DNA from: Candidatus Levyibacteriota bacterium
GTDB lineage: Bacteria; Patescibacteria; Microgenomatia; Levybacterales; UBA12049
DNA length: 16,807 nt
NCBI GenBank assembly: GCA_016182425.1
Contig: JACPGP010000013.1
Coordinates: 1-16,807, forward strand
Direction of reading: 5' to 3'
The notes beneath the pieces were generated by a model that worked only from the letters and a program-made list of their open reading frames with translations, did not search any database and had not been told where the DNA came from. Each line of letters starts with the position of its first letter. The first letter of the stretch is position 1. Made by a program: the position numbers and the translations under genes. This document shows, one piece after another, positions 6,748 through 14,540 of this stretch.

Positions 6748-8394
6748 ATGGCAAAACAAATTAAATACGGCGCAGACGCACGACAATCATTAATTGCAGG
6801 AGTTAATAAGTTGGCAGATGCCGTGGTGACAACGCTTGGACCAAAAGGCCGAAATGTGGCCTTGGATAAAAAATGGGGCGCGCCAAATGTGGTGCATGAC
6901 GGTGTGACTGTTGCCAAAGAGATAGAGCTGCCAGACCCATTCGAAAACATGGGAGCACAGCTTGTTAAGGAAGCTGCTTCAAAAACTAATGATGTGGCAG
7001 GTGATGGAACCACCACTGCGACACTTCTGGCGCAATCTATTATTAACATTGGATTTAAGAATGTTACAGCAGGCGCAAATCCAATGCAATTGAAAGCAGG
7101 CATGGAAAAAGCCGTTGAAGCAGTCGTTTCAGAGATTAAGAAAATGGCAAAAAGCGTCAAAGATACAGACGTGGCTAAAGTGGCAACCATTTCCGCCCAA
7201 GATGAAAAGATAGGAAGTCTTATCGCTGAGGCGCTAAGCAAAGTTGGTAAAGATGGAGTTGTCACAGTCGAAGAAGGACGAGGACTTGAGATGTCTATTG
7301 ATTACAAAGAAGGCATGGAGTTTGATAAGGGATATGCCTCTCCATATTTTGTGACTAACCCCGATAAAATGGAAGCCGAGATTGATGAGCCATATATTCT
7401 TATAACTGATAAGAAAATTTCAAACCTTCAGGAGTTACTTCCTTTTCTGGAAAGCCTTATTAAAGTTTCTAAAAATTTGGTGATTATTGCGGATGATATT
7501 GAAGGCGAAGCACTGGCCACATTGGTGGTTAATAAACTTCGTGGCACATTTAACGCCTTGGCAATTAAAGCTCCTGGATTTGGAGATCGCAGAAAAGAAA
7601 TGCTTGAAGACATTGCAATTTTAACCGGTGGGATAGTTATTTCGGAAGACACTGGACGAAAGTTTGAATCTGTAACACTTGAGGATTGCGGACGGGCAGA
7701 TAAGGTCTGGGCAGATAAGGAAAATGCTAGAATTATTGGTGGAAAGGGGAGTCCAAGCAACTTGAAGGCTCGTATCGCACAAATTAGGCGAGCAATTGAG
7801 CAGACTACATCTGATTTTGATAAAGAAAAACTGCAGGAGCGATTGGCAAAACTCTCAGGCGGTGTGGCAGTGATTAATGTTGGCGCAGCCACAGAGATAG
7901 AGCTTAAGGAGAAAAAAGAGCGCGTTAATGATGCAGTGGCTGCCACAAAAGCTGCCCTTGAGGAAGGCATTGTGCCAGGTGGAGGAGTGGCGCTTCTTAA
8001 GGCTAGAAAAGCACTTTCTCAACTTAAAAAAACTCTTTCTTCAGACGATGAAAAAACAGGCGTTGATATTTTGTGGAAGTCTCTTGCCGATCCGATGAAG
8101 GGCATTGCCAGAAATGCTGGATTTGATGAAGGATGGGTGGTGAGAGCAATTGAGGAAGCAGAAAAGGCAAATACAAAAGTTGATGATTATGGATTTAATG
8201 TCATGACAGGAGATTTTGGCTCTATGGTAAAAGCAGGTATTGTTGACCCGGCAAAAGTAACGCGTAGTGCAGTACAAAACGCTGCCAGTGTAGGGATGAT
8301 GGTGCTAACGACCGAAGGGTTAATTACCGACATACCAGAGAAGAAAGAAGTACCTGCTATGCCGCCAGGTGGTATGGGTGGAATGGATTACTAA
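6748..8394 (+). CDS. groL: Chaperonin GroEL (60 kDa)
   Basis: This is the ATP-driven, double-ring chaperonin that folds proteins together with GroES. It has 548 residues, the normal length. It shows the TTLGPKGRNV segment (28-37), the nucleotide-binding and catalytic GDGTTT block (85-90), an APGFGDRR segment in the apical region, GGVAVINVGAATE in the intermediate region, EEGIVPGGGVALL in the equatorial domain, and a Gly-Met-rich C-terminal tail ending PPGGMGGMDY. All key parts look intact. It lies 1 nt after groES without its own promoter or Shine-Dalgarno site, so translational coupling is likely. The PEGA/SH3b gene follows 25 nt downstream. Confidence 0.98.
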   Translation: MAKQIKYGADARQSLIAGVNKLADAVVTTLGPKGRNVALDKKWGAPNVVHDGVTVAKEIELPDPFENMGAQLVKEAASKTNDVAGDGTTTATLLAQSIINIGFKNVTAGANPMQLKAGMEKAVEAVVSEIKKMAKSVKDTDVAKVATISAQDEKIGSLIAEALSKVGKDGVVTVEEGRGLEMSIDYKEGMEFDKGYASPYFVTNPDKMEAEIDEPYILITDKKISNLQELLPFLESLIKVSKNLVIIADDIEGEALATLVVNKLRGTFNALAIKAPGFGDRRKEMLEDIAILTGGIVISEDTGRKFESVTLEDCGRADKVWADKENARIIGGKGSPSNLKARIAQIRRAIEQTTSDFDKEKLQERLAKLSGGVAVINVGAATEIELKEKKERVNDAVAATKAALEEGIVPGGGVALLKARKALSQLKKTLSSDDEKTGVDILWKSLADPMKGIARNAGFDEGWVVRAIEEAEKANTKVDDYGFNVMTGDFGSMVKAGIVDPAKVTRSAVQNAASVGMMVLTTEGLITDIPEKKEVPAMPPGGMGGMDY

Positions 8395-8398
8395 GCTG

Positions 8399-8414
8399 TG
8401 GTATAGTAGAAGGA
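8399..8414 (+). promoter_or_regulatory. Extended -10 promoter element and Shine-Dalgarno site before the PEGA/SH3b gene
   Basis: TGG-TATAGT (8399-8407) reads as an extended -10 box (TGn before a 5-of-6 TATAAT match). The -35 region 17 nt upstream is poor. It is followed at once by AGAAGGA (8408-8414), 5 nt before the ATG at 8420. This is the only convincing Shine-Dalgarno site I found in the window. If transcription starts near 8414, that site would be lost from the transcript. It could therefore be used only on read-through mRNA from groEL. Confidence 0.45.
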
Positions 8415-8419
8415 CTTTT

Positions 8420-9262
8420 ATGAAGCGGGTTCTTCTTTTTCTTCTGCCGCCTATTCTTGCCGTTGTTGCTTTTTTCTTTCTTGTCGTACTTATAAATAGA
8501 GAATCTGGGAAAGGGGCACTCCAGGTGACAGCCAGTCCTAAAAGCAGGGTATATCTTGACGGAAAACTGATTGGCGAAACACCACTTTGCAAGTGCGAAG
8601 GAGAAGATATGTTAAAAGTAGGCAGTTATAGCTTACGGCTTTTGCCCGAAGAAGAGAATTTTGCGCCCTATGAGGAAAAAATTACGATTGGCGGATCGGT
8701 TTTAACGGTTCTGGATCGGATTTTTGCAGAGGGAGGGTTGAGTGAGGGGAAAGTGATTACACTTACTAAGCTTTCGGACGAAAAAGAGGTGGAGCTTTTT
8801 GCACTTTCTTTCCCGGAAGAGGCAAAAGTGTACGCCGATAACAGCGAGATTGGGAAAACACCCCTTAGAAATACCACACTGACGGCATCTGATCACAGTC
8901 TTAGACTGGTAAAAGACGGGTATAGAGAAAAAACAATACGCATACGCACTGTTTCTGGGTACCGGCTTACCGTGGTGGCAACGCTGGGAATTTTGCCAAA
9001 CCTGCAATCGGCAGTGTCAACCTCTTCTGCGCAAATAGCAACCAGTTCTGCCTTGCCAGTGGTTACGAAAGTAATTATTCTTGATACGCCGACAGGATTC
9101 TTAAGAGTTAGAGTCAGCGGCTCATTATCGTCTTCTGAGGTTGGAAGAGTAACGCCTGGTGAAACATTTGATCTTGTTGAAGAAAAAGAAGGATGGTTTT
9201 CGATAAGACTTACAGATGGTAAAGTGGGATGGGTAAGCAGCCAGTACGCTAGAAAACAGTAG
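8420..9262 (+). CDS. Membrane-anchored protein with two PEGA domains and a C-terminal SH3b domain
   Basis: The protein has 280 residues. An N-terminal hydrophobic helix (about 4-25) is followed by a PEGA domain (about 33-90: SPKSRVYLDGKLIGETPL, then a tail like SLRLL). A second PEGA domain lies at about 124-187 (FPEEAKVYADNSEIGKTPL, then HSLRLVKDGYREKTI). A Ser/Thr/Ala linker (about 188-217) leads to a bacterial SH3 domain (about 218-278), with FLRVRVSGSLSSSEVGRVTPGE and WFSIRLTDGKVGWVSSQY. PEGA domains are common in surface proteins, and SH3b domains often bind peptidoglycan or other wall ligands. I infer an extracytoplasmic wall-contact protein. The start is fixed by the Shine-Dalgarno site AGAAGGA. 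It follows groEL by 25 nt, so it may share heat-shock expression. Its stop codon abuts the stop of the convergent UbiA-type gene with no spacer. Confidence 0.82.
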   Translation: MKRVLLFLLPPILAVVAFFFLVVLINRESGKGALQVTASPKSRVYLDGKLIGETPLCKCEGEDMLKVGSYSLRLLPEEENFAPYEEKITIGGSVLTVLDRIFAEGGLSEGKVITLTKLSDEKEVELFALSFPEEAKVYADNSEIGKTPLRNTTLTASDHSLRLVKDGYREKTIRIRTVSGYRLTVVATLGILPNLQSAVSTSSAQIATSSALPVVTKVIILDTPTGFLRVRVSGSLSSSEVGRVTPGETFDLVEEKEGWFSIRLTDGKVGWVSSQYARKQ

Positions 9263-10207
9263 TTATCCCCCAAATAAGTAAATGATGGCGATAACAAGGA
9301 TTACCCAAATAACAACTGTTATCAACAGTGGACGATCAGATAGAAGTACTTTCTCCGGGCTTTCGCCTTCGTGTTTTTCGTAAATATCTTGTAAGTAGCG
9401 CATTAGGCCGTAGACCACAGGGATGATTGTGATCATCAGCCATTTTCTCTGCAAAAATTCTGGCAGAAATTGGGGCAGAAGAAAACCCAAAGAAGGTTTA
9501 AACCCAGAGGGGTTTTCTAAAAAGGTAAACAGTGCGTAGGTAATAAAGGTGGAGGTGGCAAAGATCGATGCATAGACATCAAGTAATCGCTCGGAATAGT
9601 GAGAGAGTGATTTTCGAACCGCTTTTTTTTGATCGTCAGCAAATTGTGAAATTAGTGTTAATTCTGATCGTCGTTTGCCAATGGCTAAGAAAAGTGATAT
9701 AGAAATTGTGGTGAGCAAGAGCCAAACAGAAATATGAAGTCCTGTGGCAAATTCTCCGGCATAAACACGCAGGATGTATCCACCTGCCAAGGCTAAAATA
9801 TCGATGATGGCAATGTGTTTAAGTAGCATTGAGTACCAGACCTGAAGGAAAAGGTAAGTAAGAATAAGAATAAAAAACCCCCTGCCAATAAAAAACCCCG
9901 CATATAAAGATATTGCGATAAGAATTAACGCCACTGTGAGTGCGTAAGGAAGAGTTAGCGCGCGGCTGGCTAAGGGACGAAATTTCTTAAATGGGTGGAG
10001 TCGGTCTTTTTCGATATCGAAGATATCGTTCATAATGTAAATTGCCGAAGAAAGTCCGCAGAAAACAAAAAATCCTAACAACGCGCTTTGAAAAAGATGT
10101 TCATTAAACAATTCACCATTAAAGGTAATTGCGGCAAAGAGAGCCAGGTTTTTTATCCATTGCCTGGGCCGCAGTAATTTAAGCGTACTATATGCCTTTT
10201 TTTTCAT
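9263..10207 (-). CDS. UbiA-type polyprenyl-phosphate phosphoribosyltransferase (DPPR synthase family)
   Basis: This is a polytopic membrane enzyme of 314 residues. The first signature, N60-D-x-x-D64-x-x-x-D68-x-x-H71-P-x-K74-x-x-R77-P (NDIFDIEKDRLHPFKKFRP), is the form of the UbiA aspartate motif found in Rv3806c-like decaprenyl-phosphate phosphoribosyltransferases. The second, YSMLLKHIAIIDILALAGGYILR, and a GKRRSEL loop also fit that family better than quinone or heme prenyltransferases. The family moves 5-phosphoribose from PRPP onto a polyprenyl phosphate, making a lipid-linked pentose that becomes a donor for wall glycans. The gene starts 20 bp inside the end of the WecA-like gene, so the two are coupled. 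Genes for the usual later steps (DprE1, DprE2) are not in the window. The PRPP and lipid specificity is inferred from the family. Confidence 0.85.
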   Translation of the reverse strand: MKKKAYSTLKLLRPRQWIKNLALFAAITFNGELFNEHLFQSALLGFFVFCGLSSAIYIMNDIFDIEKDRLHPFKKFRPLASRALTLPYALTVALILIAISLYAGFFIGRGFFILILTYLFLQVWYSMLLKHIAIIDILALAGGYILRVYAGEFATGLHISVWLLLTTISISLFLAIGKRRSELTLISQFADDQKKAVRKSLSHYSERLLDVYASIFATSTFITYALFTFLENPSGFKPSLGFLLPQFLPEFLQRKWLMITIIPVVYGLMRYLQDIYEKHEGESPEKVLLSDRPLLITVVIWVILVIAIIYLFGG

Positions 10208-11252
10208 CGTTTCTTCCCACCAAAAGATGCAGAGTTAGGATGGCTCCTAAAACTACAATTACAATCATTAGCATGGCGAATAGCTTTTCACGGCTGGAAA
10301 GAGCGAGAGAAACAAGACCAAATATAGCAGAAACCAGCCAGTAAGACAAGGCGATGCGGCGCTGGCCAAACCCCAGTCTAAGCAGCAGGTGATGAAGGTG
10401 TCTATTGTCGTGCCAAAAAGGAGAATGGCCTGTCAACATACGACGAACAATAGTCACCACGCCATCAATTAGCGGCACAGCCATTACCATGATTGCCGTG
10501 GCCAGTTTGACTCCCGAGAGAATGGCCACCGCTGCTAAGAGCATATACATGCTGGTAGCGCCGTAACCTGGGAATATTTTTGCCGGGTAGAAGTTGAACA
10601 GGAGAAATCCCAAGGAAGATCCGGCAATAATAAAAGAGAGGTTGGCGGCGATAAAAGTATTTGGATCTGAGAGGGGAAAGCGCAAACTTAAAAAACCAAT
10701 AACTATGGCGGAGATGGCGATGACCCCAGGCATTTGTCCATCGACTCCGGTGCTCCAGTTAATCATATTGGTCACCCATACAATCCAGATAATGGCGGCC
10801 AGATCCCCCAGATGAATAAAAGGAATTAGGGGAAGTTTGATGGCGTCAAGGTAAAGTATGCCTCCCAGGGGATTGGTAATAAACGGAATGCTGACTCCTG
10901 CGATCACAATCAGCACAGCGCAGATAATGTTAACTTCGAATCTCACGTAAGGAGAGATATCAAGTTTGTCGTCCATCACTCCGATAACAAGTGCGATAAA
11001 GGCGGCCAAGAAAAGTGTAGCGGTCATGCTGGTTGGCGGCAGGAAAATTAGGCTGGTTAGGAAAATACCAATCAACAGCGGAATACCTCCTGCTCTGGGA
11101 ATAGGCTTTTTGTGAATAATTGCCGGGTGCTTGTGTTTTTTGGGGTCGTCTAAAATACCTAGCCTTTTGATAATGGGCAGGGTGAGCGCTGTAGCTGCCG
11201 CGGTAATGACAAAAGCTAAAAAGAGCGGTAGTATGATGGTAGTATAGTACAT
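10188..11252 (-). CDS. WecA/TagO/MraY-family polyprenyl-phosphate sugar-1-phosphate transferase with altered active-site residues
   Basis: A multispanning membrane enzyme of 354 residues, of the family that transfers a sugar-1-phosphate from a UDP-sugar to polyprenyl phosphate to start a glycan. Seen: PRAGG (52-56), the D94-D95 pair in GVMDDKLD, an N162-x-x-N165 ... G-V-D171-G block, FNFYPAKIFPGYGATS (219-234), PLIDG (260-264), and the nucleotide-side HDNRHLHH block (281-288). Two changes stand out against the family pattern as I know it. The first Asp of the DGxDG motif is Thr168. The Asp of the MGDxGS motif, which binds Mg in MraY, is Tyr230. The enzyme may use a different metal site or be a distinct subfamily. 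It starts 2 nt after the small membrane protein and overlaps the UbiA-type gene by 20 bp. Confidence 0.82.
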   Translation of the reverse strand: MYYTTIILPLFLAFVITAAATALTLPIIKRLGILDDPKKHKHPAIIHKKPIPRAGGIPLLIGIFLTSLIFLPPTSMTATLFLAAFIALVIGVMDDKLDISPYVRFEVNIICAVLIVIAGVSIPFITNPLGGILYLDAIKLPLIPFIHLGDLAAIIWIVWVTNMINWSTGVDGQMPGVIAISAIVIGFLSLRFPLSDPNTFIAANLSFIIAGSSLGFLLFNFYPAKIFPGYGATSMYMLLAAVAILSGVKLATAIMVMAVPLIDGVVTIVRRMLTGHSPFWHDNRHLHHLLLRLGFGQRRIALSYWLVSAIFGLVSLALSSREKLFAMLMIVIVVLGAILTLHLLVGRNDEKKGI

Positions 11253-11254
11253 GG

Positions 11255-11608
11255 TTATAACACAATAAGCACCGTTCGCATAGCTATAGCAAAGGCAAAG
11301 AAAGCTACTAACAGAGTGGTAGCCAGAAGAAACCTGGCAACCAACGGCATTCTCATATAGATAAAATAGGAAGCAATAAGATTACTCAAGAATACAGCAG
11401 TGGCCAGTGCCAGCGGTATAAAAAGTTGAGTTTTGTCCGAAATCCTGGCCTCTCCCCAGGGCAGTTGATTAAACAGCGGCAGAAAAGGGGGAAGTTTTGA
11501 AAAGGAAAAAAGCAACAACAAAACGTGCAGTAAGATGAGGGCGATGGTGGCTAAGAAGCTCAACAGGGCAATTTTATCGGTGGCAAGTTGCTTAAAAGAC
11601 GCGTTCAT
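11255..11608 (-). CDS. Small membrane protein with three predicted helices, unknown function
   Basis: The protein has 117 residues and I do not recognise a named family. Helices are predicted at about 13-36, 60-85 and 90-114. The first loop holds a distinctive LPPFLPLFNQLPWGEARI segment before the second helix. This looks loosely like the LP..P.....G segment of DUF1648-type membrane proteins, but the resemblance is weak. ATG 11608 is chosen (MNASFKQLATDK) because it gives a 17-bp overlap with the GT-C gene, and a longer in-frame start would only add residues inside that gene. It ends 2 nt before the WecA-like start. Its place between two glycosyltransferase genes suggests a helper or subunit in the same envelope pathway, which is inference from position alone. 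Confidence 0.7.
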   Translation of the reverse strand: MNASFKQLATDKIALLSFLATIALILLHVLLLLFSFSKLPPFLPLFNQLPWGEARISDKTQLFIPLALATAVFLSNLIASYFIYMRMPLVARFLLATTLLVAFFAFAIAMRTVLIVL

Positions 11609-13043
11609 AGATGTAGGTATGATAGATAGTGATTCTTGGTGTATAACCAACCAGAGAGAAAGGAATGGTTGCGGGCTCGGCAGAAACGACCAGATATTTT
11701 GGTTTGGTTTTAGTTAGTATTTCTTGCGTTTCCAAAAGCGCTGTCTTTGAGGCGCTGATATGGTATGCTACCGTATAGCGCCCCGGCGGCAATGTTTCCA
11801 AAAGCACATAGATTTGAGCGTTGTTTCCCCACACAAATATTTGATCGTCGGCTTTTTTATGTGTTTTTAGAAATGAGACTACAGCGTAATCGATGGGGGT
11901 GTTTCTATCAAAAAAACCTTGGTAGCTTGAGACGCTTTTTTGCCCGCTTATAAAGGCCAGATAGTTTTGGTAATAGCGTGCGGTTTTGCCAAAGAAGGTA
12001 AAATTGGCGAAAATAAAAAAGAGCCCAAAGCATAAAGAAATAATGATTATTTTTTGATATTTTTTTTCCTGAAACAGCAGGCCAAACATCAGGATAAAAC
12101 TGGGGAGGAGAGTAAGCAGGTAATGGGTGTAGGGACGTTGCGAAAAGAAGGCATTAAAAAGAGAAAATATAAACCAGAGCAAGATAAAAAGATGGTAATT
12201 GTGAAGCGTTTTTCTTTTGAGGAAAATGACCATAATTGCGCTTGTTAAAAGTATCAGTTTGATCAGAAGCAATCCGGCAGGGAGAAATAAGGCGTTGCCG
12301 TAGCCAACATAGCTGACATTTTGCCGAAAAACTGCTTCGATAAAATCCCAAAAAGCCCCCTTGGCCAGAAAAAACACTATAGTTGTCAAAATTGGTATGG
12401 CAAAAGACAAGATAAAGATAAGAAGTTTATTGATGGCAATCTGCTTTGGGGGGAGGGTCGCAAAAACCAGAAATAAAAAAAAGGCGGCAAAATCAAAGAT
12501 GGCGACCACTTTGAAAAGAAAAGCCAGAGAAAGAAGAAAACCGGCCATTAGCGTATAGCGGTGAGCTGTTAACGTATGGTTGGTTGCGTTATAGATCAGG
12601 AGACCTGCGAGGATAATTGGAAAGAGCATAAAGTTTTCGGCATTGGCAATGTTTCCCTCCAGAAGAGGTATGGCGAAAAGAAAAGCAAAAAATCCTGTGG
12701 AAAAGAATACTGCCATTTTTGCTTCTTTGAATAATTTCTTTGCTAATCCAAAAAAGGCAACAACTGCAGAAACGCCAAAAAGTAATGATACACTGCGGAT
12801 CGTAAACTGGTCTGAGGAAAAGAGGGCATAGAGTATATAAAGAAGTGGCGGTTTGTTATCCCAAATATCTCTATATAAAAGTCTGTCTTCATTCAGACCC
12901 ATGCCAATCACCTGATAAATTGCTTCATCTCCGTACCAGTATGGTTCAAAAAGCGATGGAAGCCTAAGGACGAAAAAAATAAAAATGATTCCGATCAGGA
13001 ACCAACAGTCTGTACTTTTCTCAAGACGAGTAAGTAGTTTCAT
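11592..13043 (-). CDS. GT-C fold glycosyltransferase, PMT/ArnT-like
   Basis: The protein has 483 residues. A transmembrane helix (about 13-32) is followed by an extracytoplasmic loop with the acidic pair D39-E40 (YWYGDEAIY) and then YRDIWDNKPPLLYILYALF (57-75). This pattern of an acidic pair followed by a D-x-K-PP motif and a helix is that of the PMT_2/ArnT group (GT39/GT83-like). The middle is a run of about ten hydrophobic helices, followed by a soluble tail (about 385-483). Such enzymes take a sugar from a polyprenyl-phosphate donor and attach it to a protein, lipid or glycan outside the membrane. Donor and acceptor cannot be read from sequence. It lies 3 nt after the GT2 gene and overlaps the small membrane protein by 17 bp. 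It might use the lipid-linked pentose made by the last gene of the run, or glycosylate Thr/Pro-rich linkers. Confidence 0.82.
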   Translation of the reverse strand: MKLLTRLEKSTDCWFLIGIIFIFFVLRLPSLFEPYWYGDEAIYQVIGMGLNEDRLLYRDIWDNKPPLLYILYALFSSDQFTIRSVSLLFGVSAVVAFFGLAKKLFKEAKMAVFFSTGFFAFLFAIPLLEGNIANAENFMLFPIILAGLLIYNATNHTLTAHRYTLMAGFLLSLAFLFKVVAIFDFAAFFLFLVFATLPPKQIAINKLLIFILSFAIPILTTIVFFLAKGAFWDFIEAVFRQNVSYVGYGNALFLPAGLLLIKLILLTSAIMVIFLKRKTLHNYHLFILLWFIFSLFNAFFSQRPYTHYLLTLLPSFILMFGLLFQEKKYQKIIIISLCFGLFFIFANFTFFGKTARYYQNYLAFISGQKSVSSYQGFFDRNTPIDYAVVSFLKTHKKADDQIFVWGNNAQIYVLLETLPPGRYTVAYHISASKTALLETQEILTKTKPKYLVVSAEPATIPFSLVGYTPRITIYHTYIYERVF

Positions 13044-13046
13044 GGA

Positions 13047-14540
13047 TTACAACTTTTCGGTCACTTTATATTCTAGTCGTTTTCCCAACATCAGTTGCGT
13101 GTGGGACATAATGGCCGGCAGGGTGGAGAGGAAAAAACCAACCACAGGGAGCAAAACAAACTCCAAAGGAAACAGAAATTGCCGGATTGCCGAAATACCC
13201 GCGTGTTTTGGCCGTTGTCTAAAGTCGACCACAATCATCATCAGAGTGGCTAAAAGACAGAAGGTTAAGATGATACCTGCCAGACGAGGCAGGTTGTATC
13301 CTAGAGTGGTTCGTGAGAAAACAGGATTGACAAAGGGCATAATGTTGGCCGCGATGGTAATTATAAACCAGTTGACCGGCCAGAGGAAGTGATCTAAGAG
13401 CACGTGAAAAAGCATCAGGGTTTTACGAATAAAGGGCACATTCGGCGTGGTTAACCACCATTTAATAAAGAGCGGATCGTCAGATACTCCCCACGACCAG
13501 CGTCTCTCCTGGTCATATTTGTTTTTGAGACTTTTTATGTAGGTGGTGGAAAGGGGTGCGTCCATTGATGTTTTTAGAAATATCGGCTCCACCCAGGCAT
13601 TCCCCCGAAGTCTGTAAAATGCCTTGAAGAAAATGCGGTAGTCTTCGGGAATAACATCGGTGTCCCAAAAATCAATCTCTTTTAGGAGCCGAAAAGATAG
13701 TGAATATGTGGAATTGGCGACTAAGCGGTCTCCTTGTATTAGAAGACCGGTTCGCCAGAGACTGCCAAAGAAGGAAATAACCCGAATGGGGGCCGGTACT
13801 TTCCAGAAATTGTTGTAGCTGACATTGGCTGACTGCCAAAAAGTATTATAGCGTTTTTTATTGGTGAGGAATTTGTAAGTAAGGTAAGCAAAATACTGCT
13901 TATCAAAAAGAGAATCGGCATCAACAGATGAAACTGTCGCAAAATCAATATCGATGATGCCTGTTTCTACCCACTCGGCAGAGGCTTTTTTGGCAGCATA
14001 GGCCTGATTGGAGGATTTTCCTTTTACTTCGCCTAAAACATCGGGATGGTGCGTGGAAATAATTCCTCCAAAGGTGCTTTGAAATTCTTTAATAAGCGTA
14101 TTGGCTTTGTCTAAAGCAGTTGACTCCCGTTGTTCCATGCCCAGGACTACAAATAATTTCTTTGGGAGGAGTGATTGTTTGGCAATTGAAATCAGGGTAT
14201 GGCGAAGTTTTTCCACCCGCTCTTGGTAATTGGGGATAATAATAATATGTTTGACTTTGCTAAAATCAGTTAGCGTTTTTGCGTCTTCTGCGAAATTGTG
14301 TGTCTCGGCGGCGCGGATGCGTTTGGAAGCGATAAAGGCGGTAACTGCCAGGGAAAACGATTTATACAGCCAATAGATATCGAAAAAAAGGATAGCGTAA
14401 GCTACAGTATAAGGAATGAAAAGTGATCCCCAGATTGGGAAAAAGATCAGTGTCCAAGAAATTACTCCTGGTAATAGCTCAAGCGCACGTCGTGTTTTGA
14501 CAGGATAGCGAGTAAAAATTTTATCAAAAAAATGGGTCAT
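13047..14540 (-). CDS. Processive-type GT2 glycosyltransferase (cellulose/hyaluronan synthase-like)
   Basis: The protein has 497 residues. Two N-terminal transmembrane helices (about 24-60) precede a cytosolic GT2 domain (about 95-350). This carries a nucleotide-binding start HIIIIPNYQE, GKSSNQA (174-180), the metal-binding D207-A-D209, a P298-E-D300 motif with the likely catalytic base, and Q344-E-R-R-W348, the Q-x-x-R-W motif typical of processive synthases. At least four hydrophobic segments follow (about 365-475) and could form a translocation channel. I infer a membrane GT2 that extends and perhaps exports a polysaccharide, using a nucleotide sugar inside the cell. The sugar is unknown and there is no PilZ domain. 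The start codon overlaps the tatD stop by 4 bp (ATGA), a sign of translational coupling. Confidence 0.86.
   Translation of the reverse strand: MTHFFDKIFTRYPVKTRRALELLPGVISWTLIFFPIWGSLFIPYTVAYAILFFDIYWLYKSFSLAVTAFIASKRIRAAETHNFAEDAKTLTDFSKVKHIIIIPNYQERVEKLRHTLISIAKQSLLPKKLFVVLGMEQRESTALDKANTLIKEFQSTFGGIISTHHPDVLGEVKGKSSNQAYAAKKASAEWVETGIIDIDFATVSSVDADSLFDKQYFAYLTYKFLTNKKRYNTFWQSANVSYNNFWKVPAPIRVISFFGSLWRTGLLIQGDRLVANSTYSLSFRLLKEIDFWDTDVIPEDYRIFFKAFYRLRGNAWVEPIFLKTSMDAPLSTTYIKSLKNKYDQERRWSWGVSDDPLFIKWWLTTPNVPFIRKTLMLFHVLLDHFLWPVNWFIITIAANIMPFVNPVFSRTTLGYNLPRLAGIILTFCLLATLMMIVVDFRQRPKHAGISAIRQFLFPLEFVLLPVVGFFLSTLPAIMSHTQLMLGKRLEYKVTEKL

Noticed and set aside
6522..7265. 247-residue open frame on the minus strand across groES and groEL
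   Set aside because: It lies antisense to two certain genes, crosses their junction and its translation has no recognisable domain. It is a by-product of the codon use of the real genes.
7428..7970. 180-residue minus-strand frame inside groEL
   Set aside because: It is entirely inside a certain groEL gene, is Ser/Ala-rich and has low complexity.
12985..13392. 135-residue plus-strand frame across the GT-C/GT2 junction
   Set aside because: It is antisense to two well-supported glycosyltransferase genes and encodes no recognisable domain.
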